Positions 38,453 to 47,762 of a DNA stretch of 64,000 nucleotides are shown here, piece after piece. This DNA comes from Micromonospora sp. NBC_01699 (GTDB taxonomy: Bacteria > Actinomycetota > Actinomycetes > Mycobacteriales > Micromonosporaceae). The stretch lies in NCBI RefSeq assembly GCF_036250065.1, contig NZ_CP109199.1, positions 2,480,001 through 2,544,000 on the forward strand. The letters are read 5' to 3'. Below the pieces are notes generated by a model that was not told the DNA's origin, did no database searches, and saw only the letters and a program-made list of their open reading frames with translations. The stretch's first letter is position 1, and each line of letters begins with the position of its first letter. The position numbers and the translations under genes are program-made.

Positions 38453-38611
38453 GTGGCTGAGCGTCGTCTGTCCGTGCGCGCCAAAATTGTCCTGTTAGGA
38501 CCTTCGTCGGCCTGGTTGACGTCGATGACCCTCACCGCGCTGGTGCTATCCGATCGCGGTGTCGGCACAGGCGACGCCGCTCCGGCCGGTGCAGCGACCC
38601 CCCGGCTCTGA
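38453..38611 (+). CDS. Possible small leader peptide (52 residues)
   Basis: GTG at 38453 (or 38450) opens a 52-residue frame: basic N-terminus AERRLSVRAK, a mildly hydrophobic stretch IVLLGPSSAWLTSMTLTALVL, and an Ala/Pro-rich end. Only GGGGGT precedes the start and third-base GC is lower than in typical genes, so it may be chance. It would be translated from the RHS leader. Confidence 0.25.
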   Translation: MAERRLSVRAKIVLLGPSSAWLTSMTLTALVLSDRGVGTGDAAPAGAATPRL

Positions 38612-38752
38612 GTCCACGAGCTAGCCCGGCTGTTGGTCGCCCGTACGGCGGGCGCGACCCGGATCCCGCCGCACCCAACCACCATGTCATTTCGGGGTCG
38701 ATCGACCCCTCACCTGTTCCTCGTCGCAAAACGACGTGTATCGGAGGCGCTT

Positions 38753-41700
38753 GTGAACGGCAATCCCTATCCGAAGGTGGCCGCCCTGCTGGCCGCCGGA
38801 CGGCGCTCGACCCGCCGACGTGCCAGGGCAACCTGTGCCGCGGTGCTGAGCGGCGTCCTGATCTCCTCGATGCTCACCGTGACACCGGCGCAGGCCGCGC
38901 CCGCGCCGGACGCCCCAGCCGGTCAGCGTCTGACCGGTCAGGTGGAACCCCTGGACGCGGTGGGCGCCCCGGCCAAGGGTGTCGCGTGGCCGGTGAAGGC
39001 GGCGGAGAGCGTCGAGCGTCCGGCTCCGGTGTGGCCGAAGGCGGGCAGCGCGAGGGTGTCGCTTGCCGGGGCGTCGGTGCAACGTTCTGGCACCGCTTCG
39101 GCGCCGGTGCGGGCGGGTGCGACGCCGGTGTCGGTGGCTCCGGCCGCGGGCGCGGCCGGTGACCGGGTCGGCGAGGTCGCCGTCGAGGTGTTGGACCGGG
39201 CGAAGGTGTCGCCGTTGTGGCGGGACGGTCTGCTGGTCCGGGTGGCCGGGGTGCGGTCGTTGGCGGCGGCGAACGCGGCAGGCGGGGGTGTCGCGGGCGC
39301 GGCGGAGGTGTCGGTGAGCTACGACGCTTTTCGGTACGCGCATGGTGGTGACTGGGCGTCGCGGCTGCGGTTGTGGCAGTTGCCGGCGTGTGCGGAGCTG
39401 ACTCCGGAGCGGGCGGGTTGTGCGGCTACCCCGTTGCCATCGGTGAACGATGCGAAGTCGTCGTCGGTGTCGGCTCGGGTGCCGGTGTCGGCGGCGGGGA
39501 CGTTGGTGGCGTTGGCCGCTGGTGGTTCCGGGGATGAGGGTGATTTCGCGGCGACGTCGTTGTCTCCGTCGGCGACCTGGTCGTCGGGTGGTTCGACGGG
39601 TGATTTCACGTGGTCGTACCCGATGCGGGTGCCGCCGGCGGTGGGCGGCCCGGCGCCGGCGCTGTCGTTGTCGTATTCGTCGTCGCGGGTGGACGGGATG
39701 TCGGACGCGACGAACAACCAGCCATCGTGGATCGGTGAGGGGTTCGACTTCGCTCCGGGTTACATCGAGCGTCGGTACGTGACGTGCGGTGAGGACATGG
39801 CGGGTTCCGAGAGCAGCGCCCCGAACAACTTGGTGAAGACCACGGATCAGTGCTGGCGGTCGGACAACGCGACGATGTCGTTGAACGGTGGCGGCTCGGA
39901 GCTGGTGTTCGAGGCGGGGAAGGGTTGGCATTCCCGGTCCGAGGACGGTTCGAAGATCGAGAAGCTGACCGGTGCGGGCAACGGCGACCTGGACGGTGAG
40001 CACTGGAAGGTCACGACGGCTGACGGTACGCAGTACTTCTTTGGGTTGGATGATCTGCCGGGTCAGGGGTCGCCGACGAACTCGACGAACACGGTGCCGG
40101 TGTACGGCAACCACCCGAACGAGCCGTGTCGGGCGACGGCGTTCGCTGATTCGGACTGTGTGCAGGCGTGGCGGTGGAACCTGGACTACGTGGTGGACCC
40201 GCGCGGGAACACGATGTCGTACTGGTACGAGAAGGAATCGAACAAGTACGCGACCCGGATGACGACCTCGGAGACGTTGTCGTACACGCGGGCGAGTGTG
40301 TTGACCCGGATCGACTACGGCACCTGGGACCGGGGTGTGGGTGACCGGTCGGTCTCGCCGTTGGCGCAGGTGTTGTTCGAGTCGGCCGACCGGTGTGCGT
40401 CGTCGTGTGCGACGCATGACGCGACCCGGTGGCCGGATGTGCCGTGGGATCAGGAGTGCGCGGCGTCCGCGACGTCCTGTGACGATTTCTCGCCGACGTT
40501 CTGGTCGACGAAGCGGTTGTCGAAGGTGACGACCCGGGTGTGGGACACGACGGTGACCCCGGTGGCGTGGCAGCCGGTCGACTCGTGGACGTTGGGTCAT
40601 TCGTACCCGGCGGTCGGTGACGGCAGCGACCACGCGGGCCTGTGGCTGAACTCGATCACGCAGGCGGGGCTTGTGGGTGGGCCGGTGACGATGCCGCCGG
40701 TGACGTTCGAGCCGGTGTCGAAGCCGAACCGGGTGTTGTCGGTGCACAACACGTCGAACAACCGGATGCGGATCGCGAACGTCGTGACCGAGACCGGGGG
40801 CAAGATCCAGGTCACGTACAGCCTGCCGGACTGCGCGTCGGGGAATCTTCCGTCGGCGGCGCACACGAACACGAGGCTGTGTTATCCGGTGATCGGGCCG
40901 GACGCGACGGATCCGGAGGGTCCGGAGGTCACCGAGTGGTGGCACAAGTATGTGGTGCGGCAGGTCTCCGAGTCCGACCTTCAGGTGATGGTCGACGGCA
41001 CCGACCACGGCGCCCCCGTCCAGAACACGTTCTACACCTACGGTGGCAGCCCGGCCTGGCACTACGCCGACGACGACGGCCTGGTCAAGCCGAGCCGCAA
41101 GACGTGGTCTCAGTTCCGGGGCTTCGGCACGGTCGAGGTGCGTCAGGGTGATGTGCCGAGTCAGACGTTGACCCGCACCGTGTTCCTGCGGGGTATGCAC
41201 GGGGACCGTACGGCGCCGGCAGGCGGCACCCGCACGGTGACGGTCGCGGCGTCGGTGGGCAGCGAGACGGTGTACGACGAGGATCAGTTCGCCGGTCTGG
41301 TTCGGGAGCAGGTGACGTTCAACGGGGTCGACACGAAGCCGGTGTCGAAGACGGTGAACGTGCCGTGGATGTCACCGGCGACGGCGTCGCGGACGATCAA
41401 CGGGGACACGGTCACCGCCCGGTTCAGCAACACCCGGGTCAGCTACAACGCGACCGCGCTCGGCGTCGACGGGCAGGGCGGCTGGCGGACCACCCGGTCG
41501 GAGTCGAAGTTCAGCGACACCTACGGCACGCCGGACTGGACCCAGGACGACGGCGACATCGCCGTGACCGGTGACGAGCAGTGCATCACGTACGCGTACA
41601 ACCGGAACACGGTGAAGAACCTGATCCAGACGGTGAAGCAGGTGACCACCACCGCCCTGGCCTGCGGGGTGGCGCCAACCAGCACCGGTGAGATGGTGTC

Positions 41701-44700
41701 TGATGCCCGGAACTACTACGACGGTGCGACCAGCCCGGACACCGCCCCGACGGTCGGTGCGGTCACCCGCGTCGACGAACTCAAGGACTGGACTCCCGCG
41801 GGCGGGACGGTCTGGCTGACCGGTCAGCAGCGGACGTTCGACAACTTCGGCCGCACCCTGACCTCGACCGATGTGCGTGGGCACACCACCACGACGACGT
41901 ACACGCCGGCGTCGGGTGGACCGTTGACGAGGGCCGCGACCAGCACCCCGGACCCGAACGGTGGAACGGCGTGGACCGGCTCGGTCGACACGAAGCCGTA
42001 CTGGGGTGCGCCGGTCAAGACGACCGACATGAACAGCCGGGTCAGTGAGGTCGACTACGATCCGCTCGGTCGGGTGTCGAAGGTCTGGGAGGTCGGCTGG
42101 TCCAAAGCCACGAACCCGACCAAACCCTCGACCGAGTACAGCTACCAGTACGCGGCGGCTCGGGACAGCTACCCGCACATCGTGACGAAGACGCTGAACG
42201 CCGCCGGGAACTATCTGACGTCGTACCAGATCCTCGACGCCTTCCTTCGGCCCAGGCAGGTCCAGGCCGCAGGTGTCGGCGGCGGCCGGGTGGTCACGGA
42301 CACGCTCTACGACAAGGCCGGTCGCGCGGACGTCAGCTACGCCCCGCACAGCGAGCCGGGCACACCGTCGGGCGCGCTGTGGTGGGAACCCGAGTGGTCG
42401 GTACCGGCCCTGACGAAGACCGTGTTCGACAACGCGTCGCGTCCGACCGAGCAGGTCTTCTACGGCACCGACGGGGTGACGAACCTGGTCGAGAAGTGGC
42501 GGACCAGCACCAGGTACCTCGGCAACGCGACCACCGCCACTCCGCCGGCCGGAGCGGTACCGACGACGACGCTGACCGACGCCGACGGCCGGGTCACCGA
42601 ACTGCGCCAGCACACCACGGCGCAGGGTGTGAACGGCGCCTACCAGGCGACGACCTACACCCACGACCGTAAGGGTCAGCTGACGAAGGTCACCGACCCC
42701 GACGGCAACGAGTGGACCTATACGTTCGACATCAAGGGCCGCCAGATCCAGGCCAAGGACCCCGACCGGGGGCTGACCACCAACCAGTACAACGACTACG
42801 ACGACCTGACCAGCACCACCGATGCCACTAATAAGACCCTGGTGTACCAGTACGACAGCATCGGTCGGAAGATCGGTCTGTACGACACTACGATCTCGGC
42901 GGCGACGAAGCGCGCGGAGTGGGTGTACGACCAGGTCTACGGTGGGCCGAAGGTACGCGGTCAGCAGACGCAGGCGATCCGGTACGAGCCGGCCGGTTCG
43001 GCGAATGCCTATGTGACTCGGGTGGTGGGTTTCAGCATCCGTTATCAGCCGACCGGGATCGGGTATGTCATCCCGGCGGTCGAGGGCACCGGACTGATCT
43101 CCCCGGCCTGGCAGTACGGCTACGGCTACTCGGCCTTCGACGGGTCACCGACGTCGGTCACGTACCCGGCGATCGGTGGTCTGACCACCGAGAAGGTCAC
43201 CACGAACTACGACGCCACCACGGGTCTGCCGACGAGCCTGACGACGAACCTGTCCGATGCCGGGACCTATGTCGCCGGTCAGCAGTACACGGTGTTCGGT
43301 GAGCCGACCATCACCACTCGCAAGATCGACGGTGGGGTCTACGTCGAGGACTCCACGGAATACGACCTGACCACCCGTCGGATCACGACCAGTAAGGTGA
43401 AGCCGGAGACCGCCACCGGCACGGTGTCGCAGCGGGGTTACCGGTACGACAACGCCGGCAACATCACCGCGATCTCCGACACCCCGCAGGTGGGGCAGAC
43501 CGACCACCAGTGCTTCACCTACGACGTCCTGCGCCGCCTGACGTCGGCCTGGACGCCGAACGCCGCCAACGCCTGCGGCACCGCGCCGACGGTGGGCAGT
43601 CTCGGTGGGCCGGCGCCGTACTGGCTGGACTGGACCTTCGACAAGGTCGGCAACCGGCTGACCGAGGTCTCGCACGCCACCGCCGGCAACACCACCCGCA
43701 CCTACACGGTGCCGACCGGCGGGGCGAACGTCGCCCGGCCGCACGCGGCCACCGCGGTCACGACGGCGGCACCGGGCCAGACGGCGGTGACCACCAGGTA
43801 CGCGTACGACAGCGCCGGCAACATGACCTGCCGGCCCACCGGTGCGACCGCGAACACCTGCCCACCCGGCACCAACTCCCAGGCCCTGACCTGGGACTCG
43901 GAGGGGCGACTCGCCACTAACTCCACCAACAGCCAGGTCAACGTCTACGACGCCGACGGTTCCCGGCTCATCCGCCGTGACTCGGGCGGCACCACTCTCT
44001 ACCTGCCGGGTCAGGAGATTCGTCGGGAGGGAACCGCGACCACGGCCACCGCCACCCGCTACTACGACTTCGGCGGCAAGCAGGTCGCCTCCCGTACGCC
44101 CACCGCCCTGACCTGGCTCTACGCCGATCATCAGGGCACCCAACACACCACAGTTGACGCCAACAGCCAAGCTGTCACGGTTCGGCGGCAGACCCCGTAC
44201 GGCGGACCACGCGGCACCCAACCCGTATGGCCGACTCCCAAGGGCTTCGTCGGCGGCGACAACGACCCCACCGGCCTGACGCACCTCGGCGCCCGCGAGT
44301 ACGACCCCGCACTCGGCCGATTCATCTCCGTTGACCCGATCCAGGACCTCACCGACCCGCAGCAGTGGCACGGCTACGCCTACTCCCACAACAGCCCGGT
44401 GACCTACAGCGACCCGTCCGGTCTGATCGACTGCGACTTCGCGAGCTGTGGCATGGGCGGCCACGACAACGGGGGGACGGCAGCCAGCGGACCGGCCGGC
44501 GGCGGTAAGCCCGGTGGTGGTCGCAAATCCAGCGACAAGCCCACGCCGAAGAAGCCCGACGGCCGGTGCAAGCACGCTCGGAGCTGTGACCCCACCCCGG
44601 AAATTCCGATCAACGAGCCAACCCTGACTCCCGCCCAGTGGCTTGAGATGCAGTACAACACCGCAGTCGCCAATCTTGGTTCCCTGGAGATCAAGAACGG

Positions 44701-45277
44701 CATGATGACCCGCTACTGCCACTACAACGCCGACATCTGCTCCGAGATGAGGGCCGAGTCCGATCGGCAGTTTGGAAAGGTCCTGCTCGAATTGAGCGGT
44801 GCCGCAGACGCCATGCGGTGCATCGAGGGTAGCGCCAGCGGTTGCGTCTGGACTGCGGTCGGCCTGATCCCGTACGCGGGCAAGGCAGGCAAGGGTCTGT
44901 ACGCCCTTAAAGCGCTCGACGATGCTGCTGAGGTTGCCGATGCTGCCCGCTTCTCGGTCGCTGCCGACGGCACGGCAATCGATCTTGCTGCCGCCCCCTC
45001 TCGCTTTCCTTGGGGGACCTGGAATGCCGGTACAGTGCTTAGTAGCGGGGAAACGGTAGTCACCGTCGGTCGTCGTATCTGGGGCGCTGGTACGCCCTCG
45101 GTCACCAGGAACGCCGGTAAATCCGATGCAGAGCTACGCGCCATGGCCTCAAGGCAAGATGCGGCCGACCTGCTGGAGATGTATAAGGAGGCGGCGCGTG
45201 GCATTCCCAGCAATCCGACCGCTAAGCCCCGCGTGGAGCTGGTCCAGCAGGTGCTTGAGGCGTGGGATCGATCATGA
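38753..45277 (+). CDS. Secreted RHS/YD-repeat polymorphic toxin protein
   Basis: 2174 residues. A Sec signal peptide (about 1-48, ending PAQA) is followed by an N-terminal beta-rich region, YD/RHS repeats forming the usual encapsulating shell, and the core end signature LGAREYDPALGRFISVDP...SDPSGL (about residues 1845-1887). Beyond lies a variable tip of about 285 residues: a Lys/Pro-rich linker, a pretoxin-like Gly/Ala segment (IPYAGKAGKGLYALKAL) and a terminal domain (about 2110-2174) I do not recognise. The tip DNA is clearly less GC-biased at third positions, a sign of cassette exchange. GTG at 38753 has GGAGG upstream. Confidence 0.92.
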   Translation: MNGNPYPKVAALLAAGRRSTRRRARATCAAVLSGVLISSMLTVTPAQAAPAPDAPAGQRLTGQVEPLDAVGAPAKGVAWPVKAAESVERPAPVWPKAGSARVSLAGASVQRSGTASAPVRAGATPVSVAPAAGAAGDRVGEVAVEVLDRAKVSPLWRDGLLVRVAGVRSLAAANAAGGGVAGAAEVSVSYDAFRYAHGGDWASRLRLWQLPACAELTPERAGCAATPLPSVNDAKSSSVSARVPVSAAGTLVALAAGGSGDEGDFAATSLSPSATWSSGGSTGDFTWSYPMRVPPAVGGPAPALSLSYSSSRVDGMSDATNNQPSWIGEGFDFAPGYIERRYVTCGEDMAGSESSAPNNLVKTTDQCWRSDNATMSLNGGGSELVFEAGKGWHSRSEDGSKIEKLTGAGNGDLDGEHWKVTTADGTQYFFGLDDLPGQGSPTNSTNTVPVYGNHPNEPCRATAFADSDCVQAWRWNLDYVVDPRGNTMSYWYEKESNKYATRMTTSETLSYTRASVLTRIDYGTWDRGVGDRSVSPLAQVLFESADRCASSCATHDATRWPDVPWDQECAASATSCDDFSPTFWSTKRLSKVTTRVWDTTVTPVAWQPVDSWTLGHSYPAVGDGSDHAGLWLNSITQAGLVGGPVTMPPVTFEPVSKPNRVLSVHNTSNNRMRIANVVTETGGKIQVTYSLPDCASGNLPSAAHTNTRLCYPVIGPDATDPEGPEVTEWWHKYVVRQVSESDLQVMVDGTDHGAPVQNTFYTYGGSPAWHYADDDGLVKPSRKTWSQFRGFGTVEVRQGDVPSQTLTRTVFLRGMHGDRTAPAGGTRTVTVAASVGSETVYDEDQFAGLVREQVTFNGVDTKPVSKTVNVPWMSPATASRTINGDTVTARFSNTRVSYNATALGVDGQGGWRTTRSESKFSDTYGTPDWTQDDGDIAVTGDEQCITYAYNRNTVKNLIQTVKQVTTTALACGVAPTSTGEMVSDARNYYDGATSPDTAPTVGAVTRVDELKDWTPAGGTVWLTGQQRTFDNFGRTLTSTDVRGHTTTTTYTPASGGPLTRAATSTPDPNGGTAWTGSVDTKPYWGAPVKTTDMNSRVSEVDYDPLGRVSKVWEVGWSKATNPTKPSTEYSYQYAAARDSYPHIVTKTLNAAGNYLTSYQILDAFLRPRQVQAAGVGGGRVVTDTLYDKAGRADVSYAPHSEPGTPSGALWWEPEWSVPALTKTVFDNASRPTEQVFYGTDGVTNLVEKWRTSTRYLGNATTATPPAGAVPTTTLTDADGRVTELRQHTTAQGVNGAYQATTYTHDRKGQLTKVTDPDGNEWTYTFDIKGRQIQAKDPDRGLTTNQYNDYDDLTSTTDATNKTLVYQYDSIGRKIGLYDTTISAATKRAEWVYDQVYGGPKVRGQQTQAIRYEPAGSANAYVTRVVGFSIRYQPTGIGYVIPAVEGTGLISPAWQYGYGYSAFDGSPTSVTYPAIGGLTTEKVTTNYDATTGLPTSLTTNLSDAGTYVAGQQYTVFGEPTITTRKIDGGVYVEDSTEYDLTTRRITTSKVKPETATGTVSQRGYRYDNAGNITAISDTPQVGQTDHQCFTYDVLRRLTSAWTPNAANACGTAPTVGSLGGPAPYWLDWTFDKVGNRLTEVSHATAGNTTRTYTVPTGGANVARPHAATAVTTAAPGQTAVTTRYAYDSAGNMTCRPTGATANTCPPGTNSQALTWDSEGRLATNSTNSQVNVYDADGSRLIRRDSGGTTLYLPGQEIRREGTATTATATRYYDFGGKQVASRTPTALTWLYADHQGTQHTTVDANSQAVTVRRQTPYGGPRGTQPVWPTPKGFVGGDNDPTGLTHLGAREYDPALGRFISVDPIQDLTDPQQWHGYAYSHNSPVTYSDPSGLIDCDFASCGMGGHDNGGTAASGPAGGGKPGGGRKSSDKPTPKKPDGRCKHARSCDPTPEIPINEPTLTPAQWLEMQYNTAVANLGSLEIKNGMMTRYCHYNADICSEMRAESDRQFGKVLLELSGAADAMRCIEGSASGCVWTAVGLIPYAGKAGKGLYALKALDDAAEVADAARFSVAADGTAIDLAAAPSRFPWGTWNAGTVLSSGETVVTVGRRIWGAGTPSVTRNAGKSDAELRAMASRQDAADLLEMYKEAARGIPSNPTAKPRVELVQQVLEAWDRS

Positions 45278-45290
45278 GGAGGTTTGAGGT

Positions 45291-45518
45291 TTGAGGATAA
45301 AGATTACGGCCGAAGGAAGCTCCTCCTTCAGAGTCATGTTCGAGCCTAGTGGTATGGCGTACGATCTGGCGCCGGCGAGTGTGATGTTTGCCGATGTGGC
45401 CGATGTGGAATCGGCAGAGATGGAAATTGTTCATTGGGATGGTGGCATTTCGATCGTGCCGTCCGGGCCGGTCATTACGCGGGACGCTGATGGAGGTGAA
45501 CTGCATCGGCTACCTTGA
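45291..45518 (+). CDS. Candidate immunity protein for the RHS toxin tip
   Basis: 75 residues, no signal peptide, predicted beta-rich and acidic. TTG at 45291 has GAGGAGG 8 bases upstream and lies 13 bases after the toxin stop. Position, size and low-GC composition matching the toxin tip suggest it neutralises that toxin; no immunity family was recognised, so the function rests on context. Confidence 0.6.
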   Translation: MRIKITAEGSSSFRVMFEPSGMAYDLAPASVMFADVADVESAEMEIVHWDGGISIVPSGPVITRDADGGELHRLP

Positions 45519-45592
45519 TCAAGGGTCGCCGACACGTCCGGGCGTCCGTATAAAGCCCGAGTAATCGACCACCCTGGTCGGCGTTTCGACAG

Positions 45593-45624
45593 CTTGCCCG
45601 GCGGGTCATCATCCGCCGGGCAAG
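45593..45624 (+). terminator. Hairpin ending the RHS/immunity unit
   Basis: Perfect 12-bp arms (CTTGCCCGGCGG and complement) with an 8-base loop, 74 bases past the immunity stop. No U-run follows. Confidence 0.7.
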
Positions 45625-45829
45625 TCCGCTTTGCGCTGGCTCGGTTGCTCGCTGCGGTGGGTATTGCGTGGTCGTGCCCAGATTGATCCGTCGTTCGGCC
45701 AATAGTCGGTAGGGCGACCGCCTGTTTGTCGCGGATGGTGTTGTTTCCATGCGCACGGCGTTGAGAACCGCCCGCAGACCGGGGCACCGGTCAACGGTCG
45801 GGGTAGGTACCCGTGGATTCTCCTAATCT

Positions 45830-45928
45830 GTCGACCACACGGTCGATGTGACGCATACCTACTACCTGGTCGCCGGCGTTAATCCGGTTCTCGTGCGCAA
45901 CACCAATAGCGGCTCCAAGACCTGCTGA
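45830..45928 (+). pseudogene. Orphan C-terminal fragment of a HINT-type (pretoxin/intein-like) domain
   Basis: Thirty-two codons after an in-frame stop (TAA at 45824) encode VDVTHTYYLVAGVNPVLVRN and a short tail ending SKTC. The string THTYYxVAGxxPVLVxN is the characteristic last segment of HINT domains that release RHS toxin tips. Nothing upstream in frame supports a complete gene. It is best read as a remnant of an earlier toxin-tip cassette of this RHS locus. Confidence 0.72.
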
Positions 45929-45955
45929 CGTCCGTAGGGCAGGACAGGGCGATGC

Positions 45956-45983
45956 GGCACGTACGGGTTCACCCGTACGTGCC
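45956..45983 (+). promoter_or_regulatory. Perfect hairpin in the region upstream of aroC
   Basis: GGCACGTACGGG, loop TTCA, and its exact complement; 88 bases before the aroC start. Could be a leftover terminator of the RHS block or a leader structure of the aro genes. Confidence 0.55.
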
Positions 45984-46071
45984 AGACTGGGCAACTGGCA
46001 GGTGGGTGGCGTCCGGGTGGGACGAGGACGAACCCGCTGGCAGGCACCCATACGGAAGGAAGGTTCACGCC

Positions 46072-47250
46072 TTGTTGCGCTGGTTGACCGCGGGTGAATC
46101 GCACGGCCCCGCCCTCGTCGCGCTCCTCGAAGGGGTGCCCGCCGGAATCGAGGTGACCAGCGAGGAGATCATCGCCGAGCTGGCCCGCCGCCGGCTCGGC
46201 TACGGTCGGGGTGCTCGGATGGCGTTCGAGCGGGACGAGATCGAGATCATCGGTGGCGTACGGCACGGGGTCACCCTGGGCAGCCCGTTCGCCGTACGGG
46301 TGGGCAACTCCGAGTGGCCCAAGTGGCAGACCGTGATGTCCGCCGACCCGGTCGACCCGGAGGAGCTGGCCAGCCAGGCGCGCAACGCCCCGCTGACCCG
46401 CCCCCGCCCCGGTCACGCCGACCTCGCCGGCATGCAGAAGTACGGCCACACCGACGCCCGCCCGATCCTGGAGCGGGCCAGTGCGCGGGAGACCGCCGCC
46501 CGGGTCGCCGTCGGCACCGTCGCCAAGGCGCTGCTCCGGCAGGGCCTCGGCATCGAGATCGTCTCGCACGTGGTCGAGCTCGGGTCGGTCTCGGCCAAGC
46601 CCGGCCTTCAGCCCCTTCCGGAGGACGCCGAGCGGGTCGACGCCGACCCGCTGCGCTGCCTCGACCCGGAGGCGAGCGCCCGGATGGTGGCCGAGGTCGA
46701 CGCCGCGAAGAAGGACGCCGACACCCTCGGTGGCATCGTCGAGGTGCTGGCATACAATCTTCCGCCTGGTCTGGGCAGCCACGTGCAGTGGGATCGCAAG
46801 ATCGACGCCCGGCTCGCCACCGCGCTGATGTCGATCCAGGCGATCAAGGGCGTGGAGATCGGCGACGCCTGGCTCCAGGCCCGCTCTCGCGGCTCGGTCG
46901 CGCACGACGAGATCGTGCCGACCGCGACCGGGGTGCGCCGGGTCACCGACCGGGCCGGCGGCCTGGAGGGTGGCATGACGACCGGAGAACCCCTTCGGGT
47001 ACGCGCCGCGATGAAGCCGATCTCGTCACTGAACCGGGCGCTGGCCACGGTCGACGTGACCACCGGCGAACCCGCCACCGCGATCAACCAGCGCTCCGAC
47101 GTGTGCGCCGTTCCCGCCGCGGCCGTGGTCGCCGAGGCGATGGTGGCGCTGGTGCTGGCCGAGGCGGCGACAGAGAAGTTCGGTGGCGACTCGATCGCCG
47201 AGATCAAACGGAACCTCGCCGGCTACCTGGACAACCTGGTGATCCGCTGA
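46072..47250 (+). CDS. aroC: Chorismate synthase
   Basis: 392 residues, full length. [11 protein letters not shown] at the N-terminus, [12 protein letters not shown], and further FMN/EPSP-binding motifs including GVEIGDAW and the Arg-rich ERA-like segments. It makes chorismate, the end of the shikimate pathway. TTG at 46072 has GGAAGG 8 bases upstream; the adjacent TTG at 46075 is possible. Overlaps aroK (TGATG). Confidence 0.95.
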   Translation: MLRWLTAGESHGPALVALLEGVPAGIEVTSEEIIAELARRRLGYGRGARMAFERDEIEIIGGVRHGVTLGSPFAVRVGNSEWPKWQTVMSADPVDPEELASQARNAPLTRPRPGHADLAGMQKYGHTDARPILERASARETAARVAVGTVAKALLRQGLGIEIVSHVVELGSVSAKPGLQPLPEDAERVDADPLRCLDPEASARMVAEVDAAKKDADTLGGIVEVLAYNLPPGLGSHVQWDRKIDARLATALMSIQAIKGVEIGDAWLQARSRGSVAHDEIVPTATGVRRVTDRAGGLEGGMTTGEPLRVRAAMKPISSLNRALATVDVTTGEPATAINQRSDVCAVPAAAVVAEAMVALVLAEAATEKFGGDSIAEIKRNLAGYLDNLVIR

Positions 47251-47753
47251 TGGCCCCGGTCTGCATCCTGGTCGGGGCGCCCGGCTCCGGCAAGACCAGC
47301 ACCGGGCAGGCGCTCGCCACCGCGCTCGGCGTCGGCTTCCGGGACACCGACCACGACATCGAGGCCGCCGCCGGCAGGCTGATCCCGGAGATCTTCGTGG
47401 ACGAGGGCGAGGAGCGCTTCCGTACGCTCGAACGCGACGCCGTGCTGGCCGCGTTGGGTGAGTTCGACGGGGTGCTCGCCCTCGGCGGCGGTGCGATCCT
47501 GGCCGAGTCGACCCGCGCGGCGCTGGCCGGGCACACCGTGGTCTACCTGTCGGTGGAGCTGACCGACGCGATCCGGCGGGTCGGGCTCGGCGCGGGTCGA
47601 CCGCTGCTCGCGATCAACCCGCGCGCCACCCTCAAGTACCTGCTCGACCAGCGGCGACCGCTCTACTTGGAGGTCGCCGCGCACACGGTGATCACCGACG
47701 GGCGTACGCCGGAGCAGGTGGCCGACGAGATCCTGCACCTGCTCAAGCCGTAG
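47250..47753 (+). CDS. aroK: Shikimate kinase
   Basis: 167 residues. Walker A GAPGSGKTS, shikimate-binding DTDHDIE, FRTLERDAV Arg, and GGGAIL before the lid. ATG at 47250 shares its first base with the aroC stop. It phosphorylates shikimate to shikimate-3-phosphate. Confidence 0.95.
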   Translation: MAPVCILVGAPGSGKTSTGQALATALGVGFRDTDHDIEAAAGRLIPEIFVDEGEERFRTLERDAVLAALGEFDGVLALGGGAILAESTRAALAGHTVVYLSVELTDAIRRVGLGAGRPLLAINPRATLKYLLDQRRPLYLEVAAHTVITDGRTPEQVADEILHLLKP

Positions 47754-47762
47754 CCGGCTCGC

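Larger units (their letters stand above)
38307..38752. other. Intergenic region upstream of the RHS gene
   Basis: 446 bases containing a promoter-like pair (38389-38417), one possible small frame (38453-38611) and a ribosome site for the RHS start. Composition is less GC-rich than flanking genes near the promoter. Confidence 0.5.
45519..46071. other. Degenerate region between the RHS unit and aroC
   Basis: 553 bases without an intact gene. Contains a terminator-like hairpin (45593-45624), an orphan HINT-like fragment (45830-45928) and a second hairpin in the aroC leader (45956-45983). Frames between them have multiple stops and look decayed. Confidence 0.6.

Noticed and set aside
38687-41200. 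Antisense frame of 837 codons opposite the RHS gene
   Set aside because: Arg/Thr-rich compositional shadow; the RHS frame has recognisable motifs throughout.
45431-45794. Minus-strand frames downstream of the RHS gene
   Set aside because: Three mutually overlapping frames without ribosome sites or recognisable domains in a decayed region.
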